A stretch of DNA of 64,000 nt, taken from positions 1-64,000 of the forward strand of contig NZ_MECL01000220.1 in NCBI RefSeq assembly GCF_014596445.1, given 5' to 3'. The notes under the pieces are model-generated. The model had not been told where the DNA came from. It searched no databases and saw only the letters and a list, made by a program, of their open reading frames with translations. The translations under genes were made by a program, and so were the position numbers. Shown piece by piece: positions 7,728 to 16,985 of the stretch. Origin of the DNA: Streptomyces sp. CBMA29. Its GTDB lineage: Bacteria > Actinomycetota > Actinomycetes > Streptomycetales > Streptomycetaceae. Every line of letters starts with the position of its first letter. The first letter of the stretch is position 1.

Positions 7728-10700
7728 CTACTTCAGCGTCACCGTCACCGACGCCGTCAGCCCGCCCGAGGCGACCGTCACCGTGACCGTCCCGCGCCGC
7801 AGCGCGGTGAGCGTGGCGGTCGTCGGGTCCAGGACCGCGAGGGTCCTGGGACGGCGCCTGGCGGCCTTGGCCTCGGCGGGCGAGTCGGTGACCAGGACGC
7901 CCGCGTCCCCCGACCAGACCACCGTGGCGGGGAAGCGCAGCGGAAAGCGCAGTCCGAACTCGCTGGTGATGCCGGTGGCCGCCAGCGCGGCCGACGTGCC
8001 GACCGGCACGGGACCGTCCACCGCCAGCTCGATCCCGTCGATGACGGGGCGGCTCTCGGCCCGAAGCCACTCACGGGTCTGCGGGCTCGGCTGCCCGGCC
8101 CGGACGCGCGCGGGCCTGGGATCGACGCCGACATGCATCCAGCCGAAGAAGCCGCCCTGGTCGGGCGAGCTGTACGGCGTCTTGCCCACGGCCGGGGTGG
8201 TGACCTCCAGGACGCCGTCGGTCCGCGTGACCGACGCGGTGTGCGCGTGGCCGGTGAAGAGCGCGACCGGTTTGCCGGAGGTCTCCCGGAAGTCGGCCAG
8301 CCACCGCTGGAGGAGCCCGGCCTCAAGCTGGTCGGCGAGCTGTGAGGCGCCCGCGCCCGAGGGGTCGACCAGCGGGTGGTGGAAGGACAGCACGACACCG
8401 GTCACCGACCTGTCCCTGGCCGCCTTCGCCAACTCGGCCTGGAGCAGCGGCACTTGGTCCCAGTCCGAGGTCCGCATGTCGCCGGTGTGCGAGTCCAGCA
8501 GGATGAAACGGGTCCCCTTGTGGTCGAAGACCTGCCGGTTGGGGCGGCCGGTCACGGCGAGGAACGCGTCGAGCCCGCCGGTCGCGGACAGCCCCGCCTC
8601 GTGGTTGCCGGGCGTCCAGTAGACGGGCAGCCCGGCCGGTACGTGGTCGCGCAGCAGCCCGTTGGCGAGTTCGAAGTCCTCGGGGTTGTTGTTGTCCACG
8701 AAGTCGCCGTTGACCAGCAGGAAGTCGGGCTTGCTCGCGACGGCCTGGCCGAGCGCGATGACCGCCTGGCGCCCGGAGAAGGAGTCGAGCCCGGCCGCCG
8801 CGCTGACGTGCAGGTCGGACAGGACCGCGAAGGTCCACCGCCGGTCCGGCAGCCCGCCCTGCTCGACCACGTACGGATCGGGCTGCGGGGCCTGCGAGGT
8901 GTCCGGCCGCTGCCCGACCTGCGCGGCGAGCCCGTCGAAGTCGAGTTGTCCCGCGTTCTTGTTGGTCTGCGAGGTCTCCGCGATGTAGATCCGCAGCAGC
9001 GTGACCGGCTCCGAGTACCCGGCCGGGAGGTCCCCCACGACCCGCCGCCACCCCGTCCAGTCCACGGTCAGCGCGAGCGTGAACGGCACATTGGTGGTGC
9101 CCTGCGAGTACATCATGCAGCGCAGCCAGTGGTTGTTGCCGTCCCCGTTGACCCACAGCGCGAGCCGCTTCGTGCCCGTGGGCAGCGTGATCGGACCGCC
9201 CCCGGCCACCGCGTACGCCGCCGACGTACTGGTCTGCCCGGTGAAGTCGTACGTGAGCCGCAGCGCGTGGTTGTCGGCCGCCGCGCCCGGCCGGTCGGGG
9301 GCGGCGACGAAGGCGACCGACGCCGTGCCGCGCGCGGCGAGCGCCGTCCAGTTCTCGGCCGGCTCGAACTCGGCCAGCGACACGTCGACCAGGCCGACCG
9401 TCACCGGCAGCCGCGCCGTCACACCCCCCACCGTCGCGGTGAGGACGGTGGCCTTGCCCACCGCGCCCGCGTCACCGGTGATCCGGAGGCTGCCGTCGGC
9501 CTGCGCGGCCACCGTGATCAGGCCCTTGTCGTAGGCGAGTTGGACGTCACGCGGCGCGACGGGCGCGTCGAAGCCGTCCGCGTCGTATCCGGTCAGGCTG
9601 ACCGACGCGGTCGCGCCGGGGTCGATGGTGACGGTCCGCTCGGTGAACGCCAGCCGGTGCAGGTCGCCGAGGACCCGCAACTCGTGCTCGCCGTCCGCGC
9701 CGCCGGTACGGGCCCGCAGCGTCCCGGCGCCGGGCCTCCTGGCGCGGAAGACGCCGTCACGCGCGGTGCCGAGTGAGTCGGGGGAGGCCGACCACCGTAC
9801 GGGGTCGCGGTGTTCGTCGATCGGCACCGGCGCCCACGTCTCGTCGTAACCCGCCGCCGCGACGTCCACGGTCAGCCCCGGCACGACGCGGTCGGCGCGT
9901 GGGCGTACGTCGAGGCCGCGCAGCCGCCCCGAGCCCTTGCGGGCGGCGAAGAGGCCGACGCCGTTGGGCACGGGCCGCTCGCCGCCGTCCGAGGGGGTGT
10001 TGACGACCCCGGCCTCGGTGTCGCCCGGCCTGCGGGCGACGATCTCGGTGGAGCCGCCGCCGTCGAGCATGAACGCCTCGGTGGCGCCGAGCCGCACCAG
10101 CAGCTTCGCGGTGTCGTCGAAGCTCAGCCCGGCGGAGAAGTTGGCCGAGCCGTCGATCGCGACGAGCAGCAGGCGGTGCCCGCCGTCCAGCCATGCGATG
10201 GCGGTGCGCGGCTTGGCCGCGTCGTTGCCGGTGCTCGGCGGGAAGTCGACCGCCGTGCCGCCGCGTACCAGCACCTCGCCGCTGCCGAGCGCGGTACGCA
10301 GCGCGACGGGCGCGTCCGTCTGCGGCGCGAAATCGACGGTGACGGCGTCACCGGGCGCGGCGGTGGCCAGTTGGGCCGCCGCCGCGCCCCGGCCGAGCAC
10401 GACGAGGCCGCCGTCCGGCACCGCGGTGTCGGTGAGTTGGGCGTTGACGGCGGTGATCTTCCCGCCCGCGACGACGAGTTCGGTGTACGGGCCCGCGTCC
10501 TGGATCAGCGTGCGGCGCCCGGCGCCCCACCGTGGGGTGTACGCGGCGACGCCGTCGGCGGGCACCGAGGGCGAGTTGAGGGCGGTGAGCGGCCGTCGTG
10601 TCCCGGCGACCGTGACCGTACCGGTGAGCACCAGATCGGCCAGCCGGGCCACCCGGTCGGCGCCGATCGCCGCGACGGTCGCCGTCTTGTTCGTGCCTTT

Positions 10701-11219
10701 GCGGAGTGTGCCGTCCTGGATCTCCGGGCCCTCGGCCGCGAAGGTCTCGGTGATGTCGAAATAGTCGCCGTTGACGGCGGCCACGGCGTGCTGCGCGTTC
10801 GCGGCCCCGGCGAGCGGACGCGGGTCGCTCACCTTGTCCGCGACGAGGTCCACGCCGACCGACGCGTTGCCGAGATCGGCGTTGAGCACATGGACCCGCG
10901 TCCAGCCGGTGCGGCCGAATGTGTCGAAGGAGGTGAGGACGATACCGGGCGCGACCGGGTAGTCCGCGCGGCCCGCCACGAGGGATTCCCCCGGAACGGC
11001 CAACTGGTAATTCGGCGGCTTGTATTCGGCGTAACCGGGGTATTTCGCCGATTCCGGCGGAGTGAACGCCGGTGTGCTCCCGGCCTGTCCCGATGTGCCC
11101 TGTCGGCTCGTTTGCGCGCTCGCGGTTCCGGCGGTCGCGGTGAGCCCGGCGGCGACGGCGCCGACGATGAGGCCGCGCCGCGTTATCCCCGAGGCACTGC
11201 TGGTTTGCTGATTCTCCAT
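7728..11219 (-). CDS. Secreted phosphodiester glycosidase / metallophosphoesterase fusion
   Basis: 1163 residues. A Tat signal (TRRGLIVGAVAAG) is followed by a NAGPA-type phosphodiester glycosidase domain (~60-430; AAVNGDYFD, AIAWLDGGHRLLLVAIDG, FMLDGGGSTEIVARRPGD). A long region of beta-sandwich/Ig-like segments follows (~430-790). A calcineurin-like metallophosphoesterase (~795-1060) has DLH 802-804, NGDF, GNHE 871-874, SFHHPL and GHAH 990-993. The last ~100 residues form a Big-type beta domain. Both catalytic modules retain their key residues, so it may unwrap phosphodiester-linked sugars and hydrolyse phosphate outside the cell. It lies alone, divergent from the SCO2400-type gene. Confidence 0.85.
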   Translation of the reverse strand: MENQQTSSASGITRRGLIVGAVAAGLTATAGTASAQTSRQGTSGQAGSTPAFTPPESAKYPGYAEYKPPNYQLAVPGESLVAGRADYPVAPGIVLTSFDTFGRTGWTRVHVLNADLGNASVGVDLVADKVSDPRPLAGAANAQHAVAAVNGDYFDITETFAAEGPEIQDGTLRKGTNKTATVAAIGADRVARLADLVLTGTVTVAGTRRPLTALNSPSVPADGVAAYTPRWGAGRRTLIQDAGPYTELVVAGGKITAVNAQLTDTAVPDGGLVVLGRGAAAAQLATAAPGDAVTVDFAPQTDAPVALRTALGSGEVLVRGGTAVDFPPSTGNDAAKPRTAIAWLDGGHRLLLVAIDGSANFSAGLSFDDTAKLLVRLGATEAFMLDGGGSTEIVARRPGDTEAGVVNTPSDGGERPVPNGVGLFAARKGSGRLRGLDVRPRADRVVPGLTVDVAAAGYDETWAPVPIDEHRDPVRWSASPDSLGTARDGVFRARRPGAGTLRARTGGADGEHELRVLGDLHRLAFTERTVTIDPGATASVSLTGYDADGFDAPVAPRDVQLAYDKGLITVAAQADGSLRITGDAGAVGKATVLTATVGGVTARLPVTVGLVDVSLAEFEPAENWTALAARGTASVAFVAAPDRPGAAADNHALRLTYDFTGQTSTSAAYAVAGGGPITLPTGTKRLALWVNGDGNNHWLRCMMYSQGTTNVPFTLALTVDWTGWRRVVGDLPAGYSEPVTLLRIYIAETSQTNKNAGQLDFDGLAAQVGQRPDTSQAPQPDPYVVEQGGLPDRRWTFAVLSDLHVSAAAGLDSFSGRQAVIALGQAVASKPDFLLVNGDFVDNNNPEDFELANGLLRDHVPAGLPVYWTPGNHEAGLSATGGLDAFLAVTGRPNRQVFDHKGTRFILLDSHTGDMRTSDWDQVPLLQAELAKAARDRSVTGVVLSFHHPLVDPSGAGASQLADQLEAGLLQRWLADFRETSGKPVALFTGHAHTASVTRTDGVLEVTTPAVGKTPYSSPDQGGFFGWMHVGVDPRPARVRAGQPSPQTREWLRAESRPVIDGIELAVDGPVPVGTSAALAATGITSEFGLRFPLRFPATVVWSGDAGVLVTDSPAEAKAARRRPRTLAVLDPTTATLTALRRGTVTVTVASGGLTASVTVTLK

Positions 11220-11570
11220 GACGCATCACGCTATTGGTTTTCGCCGTCGATGAGATGAACGAAAACGTAGGTAAGGACATCGGGTTGCCCGTGCGCGGGC
11301 GCATTGCGCCCGGACGGCGTCGCGGGCGGTGCCGTGGATGGCGTCGCGGGCGGCACTTCGCGGGGGTGACGCGGGTGGGGTACGTCCGCATTTGGCGGGC
11401 ACGTCGGGATATTGCCGCCCAGGAGGCGGTGCGGCTTTTCAAAAAACACACAGGTCGCTTGCAACCTCTCCTGTTACGGCTGTTAGTTTCGGTCGGCTGC
11501 CCCTTCGCGGGGGACGTGGACATCCCTGCGGCCCACCCTCGGCCGCGAAGCCAGCGGAGAAAGACCACGA
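11220..11570. other. Divergent intergenic region with a 23-24 bp duplication
   Basis: This 351-bp gap separates two divergent starts and must hold both promoters. Within about 11312-11357 a unit containing GGCGTCGCGGGCGG is present twice in tandem. A relatively A-rich stretch (CTTTTCAAAAAACACACAGG, ~11435) and TTGCAACC follow, possibly part of the promoter for the 11571 gene. I see no gene here. Confidence 0.4.
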
Positions 11571-12311
11571 ATGGATTACTGCTACACATGCCGACGCTCC
11601 GTCAACGGGGCGCTGGTGTGCCCGGGTTGCGGTGCCTACGCCCCGGAGACGGACGAGCCCGTCGCGTACATACCGGCGCCCCCCGTCCTCCCGGCGGCGG
11701 CCCCTGAGGAGGACGTCCTCGGGCCCTCCTCGCTCGCACCCCGCTCGCAGGGCGGACGCGCCGCCCGGCGGCGGCAGTTGGAGCGGTGGAAGAAGAACCG
11801 GCGCCGTGCGGGCGTTGCCACGGCGGTGGCCCTCTTCGGCGGCGGCGTGACCGTCGCGTCCATGCAGAACCACGGCTCCGGCCGGGGCACGACGGCGTCC
11901 TCGTCGTACGACACCGTGACGCCGGTGACGCTGCGCACCGGCAACGCGCCTGCGGCTGCCCCCGCATCGGCCCCTGCTTCGGTCCCGCACGCCGCCGCGC
12001 CCGCCGCGCAGCGGCACACTCGCGCCGGCGCTCCGGCCCTCCCCGCGGCCGAGGCGACCCAACCGGTCACCACCAGCGCCGGTACGGCCCCGCTGCCCGT
12101 CACTTCCCCGGCCGCCCGGCCCGCCCCGTCCACCTCGACGGCCCCCTCGACCGGTACGCAGGCCGCCAAGACGGGCACGGCGACGACGGCGCCTCCCGCC
12201 ACGACCGCGCCCGTCACCACCACGCCTGTCACCACCGCGCCCGCGACCTCGGACCCGACGACCCCGCCCGCCCACCAGGGCCTGTGCATCCTGATCCTCT
12301 GCCTGCCGTAA
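11571..12311 (+). CDS. SCO2400-family protein (N-terminal zinc-ribbon-like, membrane anchored)
   Basis: 246 residues. The N-terminus MDYCYTC-x10-CPGCGAY carries two CxxC pairs (C4/C7 and C18/C21), typical of the SCO2400 family of Streptomyces. A basic stretch (RRRQLERWKKNRRRAG, ~76-91) precedes a short hydrophobic segment (~91-107), and the rest is an Ala/Thr/Pro-rich low-complexity tail ending CILILCLP. The layout suggests a cytoplasmic zinc ribbon with a membrane anchor and an outer disordered tail. Function is not known to me. It is divergent from the glycosidase gene and followed by dispersed intergenic repeats. Confidence 0.75.
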   Translation: MDYCYTCRRSVNGALVCPGCGAYAPETDEPVAYIPAPPVLPAAAPEEDVLGPSSLAPRSQGGRAARRRQLERWKKNRRRAGVATAVALFGGGVTVASMQNHGSGRGTTASSSYDTVTPVTLRTGNAPAAAPASAPASVPHAAAPAAQRHTRAGAPALPAAEATQPVTTSAGTAPLPVTSPAARPAPSTSTAPSTGTQAAKTGTATTAPPATTAPVTTTPVTTAPATSDPTTPPAHQGLCILILCLP

Positions 12312-12338
12312 GCCTCCGGCCAGGACGGGCCCCGTCAG

Positions 12339-12533
12339 GGGCGCGAGGAACTGCGCGACAAGCCCCCACCGGGCCTGCGGCCCGAAAACCCACGGCGACT
12401 GCCCCGCTGGGGCCGGTTCTTCACCCGCGCCACCGCGCGGGCTGGCCGCGCAGTTCCCCGCGCCCCTGAAAAGATCGGCCCACGGCCCGGACGAAAGACG
12501 GTGGGCCCCGTCAGGGGCGCGAGGAACTGCGCG
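12339..12533. repeat. Three copies of a dispersed Streptomyces intergenic repeat
   Basis: The 20-mer GGGGCGCGAGGAACTGCGCG occurs at 12339-12358 and 12514-12533, and in reverse at 12447-12466. Copies in opposite orientation can form a long hairpin downstream of the SCO2400-type gene. The flanks (CCCCGTCA before, CCAGCCCCCACCGG after) are also conserved between the direct copies. The gap 12312-12615 contains nothing else I can support. Confidence 0.7.
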
Positions 12534-12615
12534 GCCAGCCCCCACCGGCCGGTGGTCCGGAGACAACCGAACTGTCCCTACGGGGCTCGGGCGCAGCGCG
12601 CCCGTAAGGGGCTGG

Positions 12616-13749
12616 TTAGCAGAACGCCTCGCGGACGGACCCGCCGACCGCAGCACACCACGTACTCAGGTCGACCTTGCCGTTGGGGTGCAGGCCGTGC
12701 AGCCGCTGGAGGTCCTGGACGGCCTTCTGGGTGGCGTGGTCGAAGGCGCCGTTGACCGTGACACCGGCGAAGCCCTTGAGGGCCAGGATCGACTGGAGGC
12801 CGCTCACCGGCAGCCCGGTGGCGTGCTTGTCCAGCACGGGGGCCAGCGCCTCCCAGGTGGCGGTGTCGAAGGTGGCGTCGGGCGTGACCGGAATGCCGTG
12901 CGTGGTCTGGAAGTCGGCGACCACGGCGTTCATGTCGGTGCCGAAGACGCCGTCGGGCGTGAGCGCGGTGTACCCGGCGTTGTTGAGCAGGTACTGCGCG
13001 ACCCCGACGACCTGGCTGTCCACGAACCGCCAGATGTCCGGCCACCGCCGCGCGGGGATGTCCCTGCGCGGGGTGCGCATCTCGGAGAGCACGCGCGAGC
13101 GGATCGTCGGGAACTGCGCGTAGAAGGCGGCGCCGGGACACTCGGTGCCGAGCCGGAAGTCCCAGTGTCCGAAGATGTCCCAGGCGTGCAGGTCGAACTG
13201 CCGGCACACCGCGACGCACAGCTCCACCAGGGAGTTGAGCAGCGCGCGCGGCGGTGTCTCCGTGATGTACGTGCCTTCGTTCTCGATGCCGATCGCGTTG
13301 CCGTTCTCACCGGGGCAGTGCGCGGCGGTGACCTGGTGCTCCCCGGTGACCAGCGTCTCCAGGCTGCGGTGCCTGCCCTCCATGACGTAGCCGCCGCGGC
13401 TGACGGTGAAGTGCTGGCCGGTGTCGGCCCAGCCGTTGGTGTCCATGTGCAGGTCCTGGCAGTCCTTGGCGAGCTGGACCGCGTGGGCGCGCGAGTAGTC
13501 CGTGACGTTGGGGAACGCCATGTGGTGCAGGATGATCTTGTTCGTGGTGTTGCCCGTGATCTGGACCGGGCTGGACGGCGGCCGGGCGCCCCACGTGTCG
13601 CAGTCGATGATCCACGGGAATTGCGGCGACGGCGCGGCAACGGCCGCCCCGGGCAAGGCCAGTTCGGTACCGACGACGGCGGCGACCGCTCCGCCCAGGC
13701 CGACTCTGAACAACGTGCGACGGTCGACCTCGTGCTCGTGTATGGCCAA
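12616..13749 (-). CDS. Secreted PGRP amidase with two peptidoglycan-binding domains
   Basis: 377 residues from a TTG that has GGGGAG six bases upstream; a GTG 30 bp earlier lacks a ribosome site. A twin-Arg-like start (VDRRTLFRVGLGG) leads into a signal sequence ending AAVAAP. The amidase domain (~45-205) has IILHHMAF, HMDTNGWADTGQHFTVSR, VTAAHCPGE and FGHWDF..TECPG, the His/His/Cys zinc set. Two C-terminal PG_binding_1-like repeats follow (~235-290 and ~305-365), each with a DGVFG or NGAFD turn. It is likely a wall-bound autolysin. It is paralogous to 5651-6364 but with binding domains added. It is divergent from the lamin-tail protein. Confidence 0.88.
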   Translation of the reverse strand: MAIHEHEVDRRTLFRVGLGGAVAAVVGTELALPGAAVAAPSPQFPWIIDCDTWGARPPSSPVQITGNTTNKIILHHMAFPNVTDYSRAHAVQLAKDCQDLHMDTNGWADTGQHFTVSRGGYVMEGRHRSLETLVTGEHQVTAAHCPGENGNAIGIENEGTYITETPPRALLNSLVELCVAVCRQFDLHAWDIFGHWDFRLGTECPGAAFYAQFPTIRSRVLSEMRTPRRDIPARRWPDIWRFVDSQVVGVAQYLLNNAGYTALTPDGVFGTDMNAVVADFQTTHGIPVTPDATFDTATWEALAPVLDKHATGLPVSGLQSILALKGFAGVTVNGAFDHATQKAVQDLQRLHGLHPNGKVDLSTWCAAVGGSVREAFC

Positions 13750-13967
13750 TGCATGCTCCCCGAGGAACGTGGCAGTCACTGTTAACTGCCGTGCACACGG
13801 AGACTATTGAGCCTTCTGATGTCTGACCAGAATTGTTTCAAGATCGTGATGAGCGAAGACGCGCGCGCTGTTCGCCCGCAGTTTGCCCGCCATTCGCCGG
13901 GCTGCCGGAAGCTTCGCAGGACCCCTGCTCGTTTTCCTGCCGCTTCGACAGAAGAGGGACACCAGCC

Positions 13968-16796
13968 TTGCAAACCTTGCATAAGAGATGGCGTGCGTCA
14001 ATCACTCTGGTCGTCGCGTTCCTGACCGCGATTCCCTTCTTCGTCGCGGCCTCACCCGCCGCCTCGGCGGCTTCCTCGGCGGCTTCCTCGGCTGCTTCCT
14101 CCGCTGCCGAAGTCCCGCCTTCCACCGTGAAAATCAATGAGGTCGAGTCCAATGGCGGAACGCCTGGCGACTGGGTCGAGTTGGTCAATTCGGGTGCGAT
14201 TGCTGTTGATGTGTCGGGTTGGCTCGTCAAGGACAATGACGACTCCCATGTGTTCACGATTGCGGCCGGTACGTCGCTCGCGCCCGGCGGTTTTCTCGCG
14301 CTCGACGTCGACCCCGTCTTCGGGCTGGGAAGCGCGGATTCCGCGCGGCTTTTCCTGCCCGACGGTGTGACCTTGGTGGACGCGTACTCCTGGACCGCCC
14401 ACGCGGCGACCACGTACGGCCGTTGCCCCGACGGCACCGGCGGTTTCGTCACCACGACCGCCTCCACCAAGGGCGCCGCGAACGACTGCGGAGCGCCCTC
14501 GTCGGCCGTGAAGATCAATGAGGTCGAGTCCAATGGCGGAACGCCCGGCGACTGGGTCGAGTTGACCAACACAAGTCCCGCGTCCGTGGACATATCGGGC
14601 TGGCTCGTCAAGGACAACGACGACTCCCACGTCTTCACGGTCCCCGCCGGTACGTCGGTCGCGCCCGGCGGTTTCCTCGCCCTCGACGTCGAGTCGGCCT
14701 TCGGTCTCGGCAGCGCCGACTCCGCCCGCCTCTTCCTGCCGGACGGCACGACGCTCGTCGACGCGTACTCCTGGACCGCCCACGCGGCGACCACGTACGG
14801 GCGTTGCCCCGACGGCACCGGCGACTTCGAGACGACGGCCGCCTCCACGAAGGGCGCGGCCAACGCCTGCGCCGGTCAGGTCGCGGCCTCCCCGTGGCCG
14901 GGCGGCTCCTCGGTGACCACGGTCGACGGCGCGAACGTCTTCGGTACGAATCTGAGCGGCCTGGCGTACGAGGGTTCCGGCGGGCCGACTCCCGGTGTGC
15001 TGTGGGCGGTCAAGAACGGCCCCTCCACGCTGTACCGGCTGGAGTGGGACGGCGCCAAGTGGGCGCCCGACACCGCCGACGGGTGGAGCGCGGGCAAGGC
15101 GTTGCACTACCCGGACGGGACCGGTGACCCCGACGCCGAGGGGGTCGCCCTGACGGGCGCGGGACCTTCGGGCGGCGTCTTCGTCTCGACCGAGCGCGAC
15201 AACTCCCACAGCGGCGTGAGCCGCCCCGAGGTGCTGCGCTTCGACCCGCCGGGTCCGTCGTCGGGCACGAGCCTGAATGCCACCCGCGAGTGGAATCTGA
15301 CCTCGGACCTGCCGCCGGTCGGCGCCAACAGCGGTCTTGAGGGCATCACTTGGGTCCCCGACAGCTACCTGACCTCACACGGCTTCCGCGACCAGCACAC
15401 GGGCGCCGCGTACTCCCCGGCCGTCTACCCCGGCCACGGCGACGGCCTCTTCTTCGTCGGCCTCGAAGGCAACGGCAGCGTCTACGCGTACGCCCTCGAC
15501 CAGTCCGGCAGCGGCTTCACCCGCGTCGCCGCCTTCGCCAGCGGCTTCCCGAGCGTCATGGAGCTCCAGTTCGACGCCGGGGCCGACCGGCTGTGGGTCG
15601 TGTGCGACGACACCTGCAACGGGCGTACGGCGACGTTCGCCGTGGGCGCCGACGGTGACTTCGCCGCCACCGACCTCTACGAGCGCCCCGCCTCGATGCC
15701 CAACCTCAACAACGAGGGCTTCGTCTTCGCCCCGCAGTCGGAGTGCGTGTCCGGCCGCAAGCCGGTCTTCTGGTCCGACGACAGCGACGACGACGGGCAC
15801 GCGCTGCGGGCCGGGACAATCAACTGCCCTGCGGGCAGCGGAACTTACCTGCCGGACGCGTTCTCCGACGTGGCCGCCGGCGGCACCACCTCGGGCCGTG
15901 TCGTCGTACGCGGCGGCCGTACGGTCCTGGTCTCCGACGCCCGCGACCCCGCGGGCGTGCTGGTGTACGTCGGCCCCGGATCCTCCCCCGCCCAGGTTCA
16001 GTTGACCGGCAGCGCCGTCACGCTCTCCCTCGGGCGCGGCTCCTACGAGATCACCGGCTCCGGCCGCACGACCACCGTGCGTACGGTCGACGGCGAGCCC
16101 GCCGTCCTCACGGCCCCGGTCGCGGTGACCGTCGCCCGCGGCGCCTCCCTCACCTACACCGAGACCCCCTCGGGCCTTTCGGGTGTCCGCCACACCGGGT
16201 CCGTCACCTTCGGCCCCTGCACCGGCATCGACATCGACAACGTCATCGTCGGCACCCCCGGCAACGACCGCCTCACCGGCACCCCCGCCAACGACCTCAT
16301 CCTCGGCCGCGGCGGCAACGACACCGTCGACGGCGGCGGCGGAAGCGACTGCGTCGTCACCGGCACCGGCAACGACCGCATCTCCCTGACGGGCAACGGC
16401 CCTTCCTACATCGACGCGGGCGGCGGCAACAACGTCGTCTCCGCGGGCGGCGGTGCCAATGTCGTCCTCGCGGGCAGCGGCAACGACCAGATCACGACGG
16501 GTGGCGGCGACGACCGCATTGACGCCGGCGGCGGCAACAACGTGGTGAACGCGGGCGACGGTGCGAATGTGGTCCTCACGGGCAGCGGCAACGACCGCAT
16601 CACGACTGGTGGAGGCGCCGACACCATCGACGCGGGCGCTGGCAACAACGTCGTGAGCGCCGGCGACGGCCCCGACACCGTCCGCTCGGCGAGCGGCAAC
16701 GACTCGATCGACTGCGGCCCCGGCCTCGACACCGCCCACCCGGGCCCCGGCAACAACACCAACGTCGGCGCCCGTTGCGAAACCTTCTCCGGCTGA
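13968..16796 (+). CDS. Large secreted protein: two lamin-tail domains, phytase-esterase-like propeller, RTX-like repeats
   Basis: 942 residues from a TTG preceded by GAGGGA; the open frame extends 45 codons upstream without a good site. A signal peptide ends in repeated SAASSAAS. Two lamin-tail domains (LTD, ~54-176 and ~181-303) are near-identical copies 381 bp apart (VKINEVESNGGTPGDWVEL). A ~300-residue region resembles the esterase-like domain of phytase-type proteins (NLSGLAYEG, NSGLEGITWVPD, NEGFVFAPQ). From ~750 onwards glycine-rich GxGND repeats form a calcium-binding beta-roll. The protein is probably extracellular, binding surfaces or hydrolysing phosphoesters. The first LTD has noticeably more A/T-ending codons than the rest. 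Confidence 0.8.
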   Translation: MQTLHKRWRASITLVVAFLTAIPFFVAASPAASAASSAASSAASSAAEVPPSTVKINEVESNGGTPGDWVELVNSGAIAVDVSGWLVKDNDDSHVFTIAAGTSLAPGGFLALDVDPVFGLGSADSARLFLPDGVTLVDAYSWTAHAATTYGRCPDGTGGFVTTTASTKGAANDCGAPSSAVKINEVESNGGTPGDWVELTNTSPASVDISGWLVKDNDDSHVFTVPAGTSVAPGGFLALDVESAFGLGSADSARLFLPDGTTLVDAYSWTAHAATTYGRCPDGTGDFETTAASTKGAANACAGQVAASPWPGGSSVTTVDGANVFGTNLSGLAYEGSGGPTPGVLWAVKNGPSTLYRLEWDGAKWAPDTADGWSAGKALHYPDGTGDPDAEGVALTGAGPSGGVFVSTERDNSHSGVSRPEVLRFDPPGPSSGTSLNATREWNLTSDLPPVGANSGLEGITWVPDSYLTSHGFRDQHTGAAYSPAVYPGHGDGLFFVGLEGNGSVYAYALDQSGSGFTRVAAFASGFPSVMELQFDAGADRLWVVCDDTCNGRTATFAVGADGDFAATDLYERPASMPNLNNEGFVFAPQSECVSGRKPVFWSDDSDDDGHALRAGTINCPAGSGTYLPDAFSDVAAGGTTSGRVVVRGGRTVLVSDARDPAGVLVYVGPGSSPAQVQLTGSAVTLSLGRGSYEITGSGRTTTVRTVDGEPAVLTAPVAVTVARGASLTYTETPSGLSGVRHTGSVTFGPCTGIDIDNVIVGTPGNDRLTGTPANDLILGRGGNDTVDGGGGSDCVVTGTGNDRISLTGNGPSYIDAGGGNNVVSAGGGANVVLAGSGNDQITTGGGDDRIDAGGGNNVVNAGDGANVVLTGSGNDRITTGGGADTIDAGAGNNVVSAGDGPDTVRSASGNDSIDCGPGLDTAHPGPGNNTNVGARCETFSG

Positions 16797-16799
16797 CCG

Positions 16800-16829
16800 C
16801 CTCGCGTCGCGTCGCGGCACGCGACGAGG
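16800..16829 (+). terminator. Possible hairpin after the lamin-tail gene
   Basis: Imperfect arms CCTCGCGTCGCG and CGCGACGAGG flank an 8-base loop a few bases after the stop codon. The pairing has one bulge, so this is a moderate call. It also separates the gene from the CRISPR leader that follows. Confidence 0.4.
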
Positions 16830-16845
16830 TAAAGGGTGGACGGGA

Positions 16846-16985
16846 CAACGGAGTGTGTCGTCCCGCCCACCCTTACTCTGTATGCGACCCGCCACGATGC
16901 CTTGGCGCTTTCGCCCCATTGGCCCGATCCTCGACAACTCCTAAAATCGCGGCCCTCCGGCCGGCATCCCCGCAGGTCAACTAGT
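16846..16985 (+). promoter_or_regulatory. CRISPR leader of array A
   Basis: This gene-free stretch before the first repeat contains motifs repeated before the other arrays: TTCGCCCCATTGGCCCGATC, then CTCCGGCCGGCA and CAGGTCAACTAGT just before the repeat. It is the most diverged of the five leaders at its repeat-proximal end (others read ACGTCAGCAAG). It is the expected site of array transcription start and spacer integration. Confidence 0.65.
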
